A stretch of 23,296 nt of DNA, from the NCBI GenBank assembly GCA_022729615.1, contig DZAQ01000007.1, forward strand, positions 1-23,296. The letters run 5' to 3'. The notes below the pieces were generated by a model. That model did not search any database and was not told the DNA's origin. It worked only from the letters and a program-made list of their open reading frames with translations. Of the stretch, positions 15,549 through 23,292 are shown one piece after another. The translations under genes and the position numbers were made by a program. The first letter of the stretch is position 1. Each line of letters begins with the position of its first letter. The stretch comes from Sulfurovum sp. Lineage in GTDB: Bacteria > Campylobacterota > Campylobacteria > Campylobacterales > Sulfurovaceae.

Positions 15549-16502
15549 CTACATTCTCTCCGGCATTTGATCTTTGAAGGCGATCTGCTGGGCTTTTGAT
15601 AGTATCTCCAGCGCTCCCTCTGCGATCATTGCGTGCGCCAACTGCTCACCCAGATCTCCGCATTCACTCACGGGTGCGCTCAATCCGTGATCAAGCGTAT
15701 GCGTCCCGTCCGGATAGCCTATCATAGCTCTGATGCTCACCCTTTCGGCTTCAATGACCGCATTTACAGCCACAGGCGCAGAACATCCGGCTCCTATTTT
15801 GGAGATGAAATCCCTCTCGAGCTTCGTTGTGAGAAAACTCTGTGGGTCATTGAGGGCATCGGCGATCTCCCTTGCTAGTTCATTATCAGCTACTATCTCT
15901 ATCCCCAAGGCAGCTTGCCCCATCGGAGGGATCATAAAGGTAAGTTTCTGCACGAAGGGGATGCCGCGAAGCAGATCAAGACGAGCCAAACCGATATAAG
16001 CGAGGATGATCGCGTCATACTCCCCTTCGGCGAGCTTTCGAAGACGGGTATTGACATTGCCGCGCAAATCTTTGACGATGAGATCGGGACGCTTTTGCAG
16101 CAACAGCATCCTTCTTCTAAGGCTCGTAGTGCCCACGACTGCTCCGGCAGGAAGAGAGTCAATATCTGCGAAACGGTGCGAAAGCAGCACATCGCTTTGA
16201 TCCTCGCGACGGGTGATCGCAGCCAGCTCCAATCCCTCCGGAATATAGGTCGGAACATCTTTGAGTGAATGCACCGCCATGTCCGCCTTGCCCGAGAGCA
16301 TAGCATCCTCCAGCTCTTTGGTAAAGTGCCCCTTGCCTCCCACAAGCGCCAAAGGCTTATCGAGGATCCTGTCCCCGCTGCTTGTCATCTCATTGAGCAC
16401 TACACTCACATTCGGAAAACTGCTCTCGATCCTCTGCTTTATGTGGTACGCCTGCCACAATGCTAGCGCACTGGCTCTTGTGGCGATAGTGATCTCTCTC
16501 AT
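15549..16502 (-). CDS. hemC: Porphobilinogen deaminase (hydroxymethylbilane synthase)
   Basis: This enzyme condenses four porphobilinogen units into hydroxymethylbilane in heme synthesis. It shows TRASALALWQA (8-18), HSLKDVPT with catalytic D82, LRRRMLLLQKRPDL (128-141), DLRGNVNTRLRKL (145-157) and GAGCSAPVAV, with C240 carrying the dipyrromethane cofactor. The 317-residue length is normal. It is the last gene of the operon that also carries hemA, nine bases after the DsbC/G-like gene's stop. The ribosome site before the ATG is weak. HemA and HemC in one operon suggests coordinated heme supply for c-type cytochromes. Confidence 0.96.
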   Translation of the reverse strand: MREITIATRASALALWQAYHIKQRIESSFPNVSVVLNEMTSSGDRILDKPLALVGGKGHFTKELEDAMLSGKADMAVHSLKDVPTYIPEGLELAAITRREDQSDVLLSHRFADIDSLPAGAVVGTTSLRRRMLLLQKRPDLIVKDLRGNVNTRLRKLAEGEYDAIILAYIGLARLDLLRGIPFVQKLTFMIPPMGQAALGIEIVADNELAREIADALNDPQSFLTTKLERDFISKIGAGCSAPVAVNAVIEAERVSIRAMIGYPDGTHTLDHGLSAPVSECGDLGEQLAHAMIAEGALEILSKAQQIAFKDQMPERM

Positions 16503-16511
16503 GATAAAAAT

Positions 16512-17345
16512 CTACTTTTGCGGAACAAGTTTTTTGTAGCCATCACGCATCTTGTCCCACACGCCATCAATATATACGGTTGGGGTTCCGGAGACCATCA
16601 ATTTTCCTGATGCCTTCTCGTCCGTTTTGATCTCATCCTTGATAGACTGCGCATTGATCTCCTCTTTTGTGATCCCAAAACCTGTCTGATCCTTGATAGC
16701 CCCCAGTACCACATCCTCATTCGTTTCCGCAGGATTTATCTTGAGCGCATAGATCTTCTCTACGATCTCATTTTGCCCCTTGTCTTGTGCTACACGCATT
16801 GCTCGCACCAAGATCCCCGAGACCGGATGTATCTGCAAAAGCGGCAAGTGGTAGTAATAAACCGCGAAGGTCTCAGGATACGCTCTGGCACTTTTGATGA
16901 TCTCCGGCACCACCTCCATACAAAACGGACATTGCGGATCTGAAAAGATCAAAATTTTATGTTTTGCATTTCCATTCCCCGCTATCAAATGTTTTTCGTC
17001 ATAATAGACGGGTGCGACTTTCGGCTTGATATCTCTGGCGAAATCCATTCCGGTTGCCATATCCACCAGCATCGGGGTAAAGAGAGTGCCGTTCACAAAG
17101 ACGCTTTGAGGCGCTGAAACCTCCTCATTGTTGAAACGAAGCTTCATATTGGTGAGATAGACTTCCCAGCCCGGATATTCCGGCACTTTTACGACATCAA
17201 GCACCTCGACACCCAAGACTTGAACTGAGGGGTTTTTGACAATAAATTTTTTGAAATACTTTACGAGTTCTTCTTCGCTAACGCTTGCTTGAGACGCTAT
17301 GGTCGTCGCGATGGTCATGATCAATAACTTCAACATCAATGACAT
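16512..17345 (-). CDS. Periplasmic thiol:disulfide protein, DsbC/DsbG-like
   Basis: A signal peptide (~1-20, MSLMLKLLIMTIATTIASQA) is followed by a dimerisation-type N-terminal domain and a thioredoxin fold. The active site is CPFC at residues 139-142 (FSDPQCPFCMEVVPE), and the cis-Pro loop is in VSGTPTVYIDG. The arrangement fits a DsbC/DsbG-type isomerase or a related thiol oxidoreductase; CPFC differs from E. coli DsbC (CGYC) and DsbG (CPYC). Substrates are unknown, but cytochrome maturation is plausible given the heme context. I chose the ATG at 17345, six bases after AAAGGAG; it then overlaps fxsA by 68 bases. The frame extends to 17396, but the residues before the signal peptide look spurious. 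Confidence 0.86.
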   Translation of the reverse strand: MSLMLKLLIMTIATTIASQASVSEEELVKYFKKFIVKNPSVQVLGVEVLDVVKVPEYPGWEVYLTNMKLRFNNEEVSAPQSVFVNGTLFTPMLVDMATGMDFARDIKPKVAPVYYDEKHLIAGNGNAKHKILIFSDPQCPFCMEVVPEIIKSARAYPETFAVYYYHLPLLQIHPVSGILVRAMRVAQDKGQNEIVEKIYALKINPAETNEDVVLGAIKDQTGFGITKEEINAQSIKDEIKTDEKASGKLMVSGTPTVYIDGVWDKMRDGYKKLVPQK

Positions 17346-17709
17346 CCTCATCTCCTTTATGGGTAAAATTTGTTTTCTCCGGGCGTATTTTAGCAATAAA
17401 ACTCAGATAAAGTACATAGCAAAGCGCAATTATCCCAAAAATATCACTCAATATCCCCGGGACGATCAACAGAAGCGCTCCTAGCATATATGCCGCGCTT
17501 GCATTTTGCAAATTATTCAGATCCCATTTCCCTTTGGAAACTGCGCCTAAACTCCCGAAGAACGCATTGGTTGAGTTTTTGAGCAGTATCACACCGACCG
17601 TGATACTCCCCACTATCCACACAAGACTCCAAAGCGCCCCCATCGTCTCAATGACCTTCAAAGAGAGGATAAGCTCTGCGATCAAAAATGGGATAACTAA
17701 AAATATCAT
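17278..17709 (-). CDS. fxsA: FxsA family membrane protein
   Basis: FxsA is a small inner-membrane protein; in E. coli, overexpression alleviates F-plasmid exclusion of phage T7, and its normal role is unclear. Hydrophobic segments lie at ~1-20, ~24-44 and ~72-105. The PGILSDIFGIIAL stretch is the family hallmark (PGFLTDxxGxxLL). The tail is acidic and His-rich (DVIDVEVIDHDHRDDH) and is encoded in DNA that also encodes the signal peptide of the next gene. The ATG overlaps the proS stop as ATGA. FxsA-like genes recur beside proS in this phylum, as I recall. Confidence 0.88.
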   Translation of the reverse strand: MIFLVIPFLIAELILSLKVIETMGALWSLVWIVGSITVGVILLKNSTNAFFGSLGAVSKGKWDLNNLQNASAAYMLGALLLIVPGILSDIFGIIALCYVLYLSFIAKIRPEKTNFTHKGDEDVIDVEVIDHDHRDDHSVSSKR

Positions 17710-19409
17710 AATCGCTCCATTACTCGTTCGACAATATTTGATAGATCCAAAAGCTCACTCACTAAACCATCTCGTTTGACAAGCTCCACCTTCCCCTCTT
17801 CGATATTCTTGCCGATTATCAATGCCGAAGGCACCCCAATGAGCTCAAAATCTTTCATTTTAAACCCAAATCGCTCACTGCGGTCATCAAGCAGAACCTC
17901 GACTCCTTTGGAGCGCAATGCGGTATAAATCTCCTCCGCCAAAGCCGACTGCTGTTCATCTTTGGTATTCGAGACTATGATCTCCAGTGCAAAAGGGGCG
18001 CTCTCCTTGGTCCAGATGCACCCCTTTTCATCATGGTGCTGTTCGATAATGGCAGCAAGCAAGCGGCTCACGCCGATACCGTATGTGCCCATCACGAAGG
18101 GCTTGGCTTTGCCGTTTTCATCCAAATATTCCGCCTTCAAAGGCTCTGAATAGCGCGTGCCGAGCTGAAATATATGCCCCACCTCTATCCCTTTGGTGTA
18201 GCGCAATGCTCCGCCGCAATGAAGACAGCTATCCCCCTCCTGCACACTCGCGATATCCTTATAGAGCCCTTCAAAACCACTCAAATCAACGCCTATTTGA
18301 TGATACTCTCTCTCGTTGGCACCGCAAATGAGATGATTGCCGTCTCTGAGCATCTCATCGAGTACCAACTTTATACTATCAGGCAGACCGATCGGTCCCA
18401 TAAACCCTGCGATCAATCCGCTCTGCGCCAACTCCTCCTCGGAGAGTTCGACAAGCTCATTGGCATCGACTGCGTTGCACGCCTTGACCTCCTGAAGCAT
18501 CTCAGACCCTCTCAAAGCGAAAAGCACTACTTTGCTTACCCCATCATCATAGAGCGCCTTTTTGGCGACACACTTGATAAGATAAAATGGATCGACCTTG
18601 AAAAATCGGCTCAACTCTTCGATAGTCGTAGTCTCCGGAGTGTAAAACTTGGCAAAATCCGCCTCAGGAGGAGCGACACCACATTTTTTGGGCGCTCTCA
18701 CTGCCGCTTCGATATTGGCGCCATACTCGCACTCGTCACACACTGCGATCGTATCTTCACCACTCTGCGCCAAGACCATAAACTCTTTGCTTCCGCTTCC
18801 GCCGATCGCCCCGCTATCGGCTTCAACAACACGAAACTCCAAACCAAGGCGCGTAAAAATTTTTTTGTATGTCTCCTCCATCAAGGCAAACTCTCGCTTC
18901 ATATCCGCTTCAGAGCTATGGAAACTATACCCGTCTTTCATCAAAAACTCACGCCCTCGCATCAGCCCGAACCGCGGTCTGATCTCGTCACGAAACTTGA
19001 GATTGATCTGATAGAGATTGAGCGGGAGGGCTTTGTAGCTCTTCACACTCTGCTTGACGAGGTTCACCATCATCTCTTCGTGCGTCGGACCGAGTACAAA
19101 ATCGTTATTTTTTCTATCTTTAAATCGGAGCAGCTCTTTGCCGTATTTTTCATAGCGACCGCTCTCCTGCCAGAGACTCGCAGGGGTGACAAACCCCAAA
19201 CTCACCTCTTGACAGCCGGCACGGTCAAGCTCCTCTTTGACAACATTTCGTATCTTGTCAAGCACTCTCTTGCCGAGCGGCAAAAAGTTGTACAGACCAC
19301 TGCCTACACCCCCGATGAAACCGCCGCGGATGAGATAAATATGACTCATCAGCGTCGCATCGTTCGGAGTCTCTTTGGTCGTTGGTATCAATAGTTGTGT
19401 CACTCTCAC
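17706..19409 (-). CDS. proS: Prolyl-tRNA synthetase, bacterial type with editing insertion
   Basis: This class II synthetase charges tRNA-Pro. Motif 2, FRDEIRPRFGLMRGREFLMKD, begins at 139, and motif 3, GTYGIGVSRLLAA, begins at 441. The ~180-residue INS editing domain lies between them and the anticodon-binding domain is at ~475-567. Two CxxC pairs, CDEC (224-227) and CLHC (395-398), may form a zinc knuckle. The 567 residues match bacterial ProRS. The start is GTG at 19409, overlapping the hemA TGA as GTGA, with AGGA eight bases upstream; a second in-frame GTG at 19403 is less likely. Confidence 0.96.
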   Translation of the reverse strand: MRVTQLLIPTTKETPNDATLMSHIYLIRGGFIGGVGSGLYNFLPLGKRVLDKIRNVVKEELDRAGCQEVSLGFVTPASLWQESGRYEKYGKELLRFKDRKNNDFVLGPTHEEMMVNLVKQSVKSYKALPLNLYQINLKFRDEIRPRFGLMRGREFLMKDGYSFHSSEADMKREFALMEETYKKIFTRLGLEFRVVEADSGAIGGSGSKEFMVLAQSGEDTIAVCDECEYGANIEAAVRAPKKCGVAPPEADFAKFYTPETTTIEELSRFFKVDPFYLIKCVAKKALYDDGVSKVVLFALRGSEMLQEVKACNAVDANELVELSEEELAQSGLIAGFMGPIGLPDSIKLVLDEMLRDGNHLICGANEREYHQIGVDLSGFEGLYKDIASVQEGDSCLHCGGALRYTKGIEVGHIFQLGTRYSEPLKAEYLDENGKAKPFVMGTYGIGVSRLLAAIIEQHHDEKGCIWTKESAPFALEIIVSNTKDEQQSALAEEIYTALRSKGVEVLLDDRSERFGFKMKDFELIGVPSALIIGKNIEEGKVELVKRDGLVSELLDLSNIVERVMERL

Positions 19410-20713
19410 GCGAGGTATCCTTTTTTATGGTGCTCTTTTTTGTATTGCTGCATGTTCATATTTTCCGTATCTACTTCAAAAAAATTTTTGAAAGCGTCGA
19501 TACCTGCTACGCCATCTTTTTCTCGCGAACTTGCCCGCATTCGCAGTGTTGGATTGTGCAAAAATCGGTTAAACATCTGCTGCGCCATCTTGCGCATATT
19601 CTCCTCGGCGAAAGCCGGTACAAACCCCTTCTTGATCGCTCTATCCAGCTCTTTGTCGATCGCATCATCCACCTGCTCTCTGATGCCTTTGATGACCGGC
19701 TCGACCGAAAGAGTACGCAGCCACTGAAAAAACTCCTCTTTGTAATGATCTACGATCTCATTGGCTTTGAGTGCCTGCTCTTGGCGCAGCGCATGATTAT
19801 CCGCTGAGATATTTTTGAGGTCATCTATGCGAAATACTTGAAGTTTCGGCATCTCAAACTCTTCGATATCCCGCGGTATCGCCATATCAAACCAGAGCCG
19901 ACTGAGGTCATTATTCTCAACCATCTCTTTTGTGATGATAGGCTCAGATGCTGCCGTGGCGCTAAAGAGCAGTCGATAGCGATTGATATATTTGGAGAGA
20001 TTTTCGATAGTATCGATTTTGACATTCTCTCCCAGCTCACTCGCGATGAGTTTGGTTTTTGCCTCTTCTCTTCCCACCAACACTACATCACAGCCGGCTC
20101 TCAGCAGATGTTTTGCCGCCAACTGCCCCATCTCTCCTGTTCCTACGACGACGCTTGTCATTCCGGCAAGATTGTCTCCCAAAATTTTAGCTGCCTGCGC
20201 GACGGCTACCGAAGCGATCGAGATAGGATTTGCAGAGATTTGCGTCGCATTTCGCACTTCAGCAGCGCATTTGATGGCATAAGAGATGATGCGGTTGAGC
20301 CTTTTGCCGGCCGTCCCATTCTCATAAGAGAAACGGAATGCATCCTTCACCTGTCCCGTGATCTGAGATTCACCGATGACCAGCGAATCCAATGAAGAGA
20401 CCACGCCAAAAAGATGCCGTATCGCCTCCTCATCATCCGTGCGCTGCAGCGTCGCCTCAAGCTCATAGAAATTGACTCCGCTATGATGTGCGAAGAGCCC
20501 CAAGATCGTATGGTATGCCGCGAAATTATCTCGAGCCGCGACGACCACCTCAACGCGGTTGCAAGTCGAGAGGATGAACGCTTCATAGATATAGTCGAAC
20601 CCCACTAGGCGGTTGAGCATATTTTTAACTGCATTTTCATCCTTGAAAGCCAGCCTCTCCCTTATAGAGAGATCGCACTTTTTATGATTGAAGCTCAAAA
20701 CAAGATAGTACAT
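19406..20713 (-). CDS. hemA: Glutamyl-tRNA reductase
   Basis: This enzyme makes glutamate-1-semialdehyde from Glu-tRNA with NADPH, the first committed step of C5-pathway heme synthesis. The nucleophile is C51 in LSTCNRVEV. The glutamate-recognition region includes LSFNHKKCDLSIRERLAF, and the NADPH-binding segment is VVVGTGEMGQLAAKHL. The C-terminal helical domain dimerises. The 435 residues are normal. The ATG shares one base with the upstream TGA (TGATG), with AGGAAG upstream. HemA and ProS both use aminoacyl-tRNA, and their genes overlap by four bases. Confidence 0.97.
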   Translation of the reverse strand: MYYLVLSFNHKKCDLSIRERLAFKDENAVKNMLNRLVGFDYIYEAFILSTCNRVEVVVAARDNFAAYHTILGLFAHHSGVNFYELEATLQRTDDEEAIRHLFGVVSSLDSLVIGESQITGQVKDAFRFSYENGTAGKRLNRIISYAIKCAAEVRNATQISANPISIASVAVAQAAKILGDNLAGMTSVVVGTGEMGQLAAKHLLRAGCDVVLVGREEAKTKLIASELGENVKIDTIENLSKYINRYRLLFSATAASEPIITKEMVENNDLSRLWFDMAIPRDIEEFEMPKLQVFRIDDLKNISADNHALRQEQALKANEIVDHYKEEFFQWLRTLSVEPVIKGIREQVDDAIDKELDRAIKKGFVPAFAEENMRKMAQQMFNRFLHNPTLRMRASSREKDGVAGIDAFKNFFEVDTENMNMQQYKKEHHKKGYLA

Positions 20714-21609
20714 CAGAACTTCCTATTGATAATCTCTTGGGCTATTGCGATCAAGTCTCTCTCACCGGATCGCTCCATCAAATTTGATGCCTCATCGACA
20801 AGCGCTTTTGCCTCATCATAGCATCGCTGCACTATCCCATGCTCTTGCATCATCGCGCCGATCCACTTCTGCTCCTCTATGGAAAGTTTTTTCGCGTGCA
20901 AACTTTTGAGCTTCTCTCTTTGTTCGCCGCCCAACTGCTCATAAAGATAGATATAAGGGAGTGTCGTTTTCCCTTCAGCAAAATCGTGCAGCGCCGGTTT
21001 GCCCAGTGTCGCCTCATCCGATGTCACATCCAAAAGATCATCGATCATCTGAAAAGCCAGCCCGATATTGCGCCCGTATATGCGGTATGGTTCCGGTGAT
21101 TTCCCAGCCAAAAGTGCCGCAGCATGCGCGCTTGCTTCGATCAGAGAAGCCGTCTTTTGGTAGATCATTTTCATATAGAGCGATCTATCTGTGTTCATCA
21201 CCGTCGCCAAAACGACATCATTCATTTCGCCCAAACTCAGCTGCACAACCGCATTGGAGATGATAGAGGAGACGCGCTTATCGATCTCATTGAGCTCAAA
21301 AAATCCCTTAGCATAGAGGATATCCCCCAGCATTATGGCTCTTTTGCTGCCATAGAGCGCATTGATCGAGGGGGATTTGCGCCTCACTTTGGCATCATCG
21401 ATGACATCATCATGGAGCAGGCTTGCCGCATGGATCATCTCCACGATAGCGGCCGTCTTGATCACCCTTAGATGATCTCCGGCGATCTTGCATATCAGCT
21501 TCGCACGCACCCTTTTTCCGCCGGGAAGATTGCACAAAATCGCCTCTGAACCTTTGTCATCGAGCTCCTTGATATACTGCTCTATTTTTCTCTCTACAGC
21601 TCTGAGCAC
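20713..21609 (-). CDS. ispB: Polyprenyl diphosphate synthase (octaprenyl-type)
   Basis: This trans-prenyltransferase extends isoprenoid diphosphates, most likely to make the menaquinone side chain. The first aspartate-rich motif DDVID is at 67-71 (in LLHDDVIDDAKVRR). The second, DDLLD, is at 190-194 (in FQMIDDLLDVTSDEATLGKP). GGKRVRAKL at 30-38 matches the family GGKRxRP site. At 298 residues it is in the range of IspA/IspB-type enzymes; product length cannot be read from sequence alone. The start is GTG, with GAGGGA nearby upstream. Its TGA overlaps the hemA ATG. Confidence 0.9.
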   Translation of the reverse strand: MLRAVERKIEQYIKELDDKGSEAILCNLPGGKRVRAKLICKIAGDHLRVIKTAAIVEMIHAASLLHDDVIDDAKVRRKSPSINALYGSKRAIMLGDILYAKGFFELNEIDKRVSSIISNAVVQLSLGEMNDVVLATVMNTDRSLYMKMIYQKTASLIEASAHAAALLAGKSPEPYRIYGRNIGLAFQMIDDLLDVTSDEATLGKPALHDFAEGKTTLPYIYLYEQLGGEQREKLKSLHAKKLSIEEQKWIGAMMQEHGIVQRCYDEAKALVDEASNLMERSGERDLIAIAQEIINRKF

Positions 21610-21636
21610 ACTATTCCCTCTTTTGAAACTTTCAAC

Positions 21637-21912
21637 TTATTCACACTGCGTCACGATATTGCCTACTAGCTCGATAAAGATACTGTTGGTTCTATCTTCT
21701 AACTCTTTTTCGATCACCATCACTTTCAAAAGACGCTCATGCTCTCTCTCAAGATCTCTCTCTTCCAGCATTTTTTCAGCGACCGCCAATCTTTGAAACA
21801 TCTTCTCTATTTCCATCTCAACGATATTTTGATTGGCAGTTTTTGCGATACTAAAAAAGTTGCTTTTAGGCGTACTTACCAAAAAATCATCATCTTCATC
21901 AAAAATATTCAT
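21637..21912 (-). CDS. DUF2018 family protein (HP0242-like)
   Basis: This is a 91-residue soluble, helical protein with no signal peptide or TM segment. It resembles the DUF2018 family known almost only from Campylobacterota; the closest case I recall is H. pylori HP0242, whose crystal structure shows an intertwined, knot-like homodimer. Residues ~30-91 (LAVAEKMLEERDLEREHERLLKV, then a final helix) follow that pattern. No function is known. I chose the ATG at 21912, with GGAG six bases upstream; the frame extends to a GTG at 21924. It heads the operon of polyprenyl synthase, hemA and proS, as HP0242 does near the equivalent H. pylori genes. Confidence 0.82.
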   Translation of the reverse strand: MNIFDEDDDFLVSTPKSNFFSIAKTANQNIVEMEIEKMFQRLAVAEKMLEERDLEREHERLLKVMVIEKELEDRTNSIFIELVGNIVTQCE

Positions 21913-21961
21913 TCTCATCTCCACAAAATCATAATTTATTTATTGTACTCAAGCAGTGCGT

Positions 21962-21980
21962 ATTATAGCCAAAAAATCTC
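21962..21980 (-). promoter_or_regulatory. Promoter of the DUF2018-ispB-hemA-proS operon
   Basis: On the minus strand, TATAAT (21967-21962) is preceded by a T6 tract and GGC. Transcription would start near 21955, giving a leader of about 43 bases to the ATG at 21912. The T6 tract is also the U tract of the terminator of the upstream operon. Confidence 0.7.
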
Positions 21981-21995
21981 TCACAAACCCGTGAG
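21971..21995 (-). terminator. Intrinsic terminator after the FtsL-like gene
   Basis: On the minus strand, CTCAC (21995-21991) pairs with GTGAG (21984-21980) around a six-base loop, followed by AGA and six Ts. It begins 13 bases after the stop codon of the small membrane protein gene. The stem is short, so termination may be partial. Confidence 0.6.
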
Positions 21996-22008
21996 CAAGT
22001 ACCGGCTT

Positions 22009-22305
22009 TTAGTGCTTTTGGACGGGAGCCTCCTCCATAGGAAGAAAGATAGTGTCGGCTACTCTGTTTTTGAACTTCAAATGCTGTACTTGATTTTCCA
22101 GCATTATTCTCTCTTCTCGAAGCGCGGCGACCTCTCCTTCGATATAGTTGACTCTCCTGCTCTCATAATAGATTTGGTTGCTATGGTAGATCTTGATCAT
22201 ACCCAATATCAAAAAGATAAGCATCGAAATGACAATGATAAGCAGCGCGCTCCAAGAGATGCCACCATGCTTCTTTCTTCGTTTTGACTGCACAATTTCA
22301 CTCAT
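22009..22305 (-). CDS. Small bitopic coiled-coil membrane protein, candidate FtsL
   Basis: The 98-residue protein has a basic cytoplasmic N-terminus (SKRRKK), one TM helix (~17-38) and a periplasmic coiled coil. I55, L62, L69 and L76 fall exactly seven residues apart, a leucine-zipper pattern, with V52, V59 and V73 at the other core position. This is the size and topology of FtsL, and ftsL normally follows rsmH/mraW in the division gene cluster. Here the ATG directly abuts the rsmH TAA, with AAGGA seven bases upstream. FtsL proteins diverge fast, so assignment rests on topology and position, not sequence identity. Alternatively it is another septum-ring or DivIC-like protein. Confidence 0.75.
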   Translation of the reverse strand: MSEIVQSKRRKKHGGISWSALLIIVISMLIFLILGMIKIYHSNQIYYESRRVNYIEGEVAALREERIMLENQVQHLKFKNRVADTIFLPMEEAPVQKH

Positions 22306-23238
22306 TTATATATCCTTGCCGGTATCATCAAAACGGAAAATTCTCAGTTTAGCGCTTCTGCTTCTCGGATTGGATGCGATCTCCTCGCCAGAAGCCGTTA
22401 TCGGTTTGCGTCCGAGCATCTTGCCAAGAGCATTATCGCCACCGCAAGTACATCGGTGTGCTTGCGGATCACAGATACACGATTTTGACCATTTATAGAA
22501 ACGATTTTTGACCAACCGATCCTCAAGCGAATGAAATGTGATGAGCCCCACGATAGCTCCTTTTGGACGCATCGCCTCAAGTCTATCCAATAGCCCCTCT
22601 ATCTCGTCAAGTTCGCTATTGACTTCGATGCGAATCGCTTGAAATACCAAAGTCGCGGGATGGATCTTCCCTATTCTAGGCATGATGCGCATCACGATCT
22701 CGCTCAACTCCCTCGCACTCTCGATAGGCGACTTCGCTCTGGCTTCCGCTATCGCACCGGCAACCCTCTTGAAGGAGCGCACCTCACCGTAGTGACCCAG
22801 AATATACTCCAGCTTCTCCCGACTGTAGGTATTGACGACCTCATAAGCGCTGAGCGCTGCATCTCTGTCCATCCGCATATCCAGCCGTTCGCTCATGAAG
22901 CCAAAACCTCGCTCCTCCCTATCCAGCTGCAAAGAGGAGACCCCAAAATCAGCCAGCACCGCCGTGATAGGCGACTCATGAAGCTGTGGCAAAACAGCAG
23001 CGAAAGAACCCTTATAGAGTTTGACTCGCTCCCCGAAAGACTCCAATCGCCCGCTTGAAAACTCCAAAGCCTCCTGATCTCTATCGATACCCAGAAGCTT
23101 CACTCCGGGATACTGCTCCAAAATCGCACTGCTATGCCCGGCATACCCGAGTGTGCAATCCACAAAATACCCCTCCGAAACTCCTGCAAACCCCTCTATG
23201 ACCTCTTGCAGCAACACAGGTATATGCGGTATCTTCAC
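22306..23238 (-). CDS. rsmH: 16S rRNA (cytosine1402-N4)-methyltransferase
   Basis: RsmH (formerly MraW) methylates N4 of C1402 in the ribosomal P site with SAM. Motifs are HIPVLLQEVI (5-14), DCTLGYAGHS (27-36), ADFGVSSLQLD (96-106), RGFGF (110-114) with LDMRMD (119-124), FHSLEDRLVKNRF, and the C-terminal KPITASGEEIASNPRSRSAKLR. The 310 residues are typical. The start is GTG, four bases after GGGAG. It is the first gene of a two-gene unit with the FtsL-like protein, a remnant of the dcw cluster. Confidence 0.96.
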   Translation of the reverse strand: MKIPHIPVLLQEVIEGFAGVSEGYFVDCTLGYAGHSSAILEQYPGVKLLGIDRDQEALEFSSGRLESFGERVKLYKGSFAAVLPQLHESPITAVLADFGVSSLQLDREERGFGFMSERLDMRMDRDAALSAYEVVNTYSREKLEYILGHYGEVRSFKRVAGAIAEARAKSPIESARELSEIVMRIMPRIGKIHPATLVFQAIRIEVNSELDEIEGLLDRLEAMRPKGAIVGLITFHSLEDRLVKNRFYKWSKSCICDPQAHRCTCGGDNALGKMLGRKPITASGEEIASNPRSRSAKLRIFRFDDTGKDI

Positions 23239-23270
23239 GGGGCTCCCTTGACGCTCTCACTCTTTTTTAT

Positions 23271-23292
23271 AATGATTCGTATCATACCGAAA
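23271..23292 (-). promoter_or_regulatory. Candidate rsmH promoter with overlapping inverted repeat
   Basis: On the minus strand, TATGAT (23286-23281) is preceded by TTTCGG, giving a -10 with G at -14 and a leader of about 36 bases. The same bases form an inverted repeat, ATGAT-TCGT-ATCAT (23272-23285 on the plus strand), which could be a regulator site. The region further upstream is cut by the window end. Confidence 0.5.

Noticed and set aside
17346..17396. N-terminal extension of the DsbC/G-like protein
   Set aside because: It would place 17 charged residues before the signal peptide, and the ribosome site sits next to ATG 17345.
18174..19394. 406-residue plus-strand open frame
   Set aside because: It is antisense to proS, whose motifs are complete and in the correct frame; the translation shows no recognisable domain.
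23269..23288. Fur box at the rsmH promoter
   Set aside because: Half-sites partly match, but they are separated by four bases instead of one and the right half diverges.
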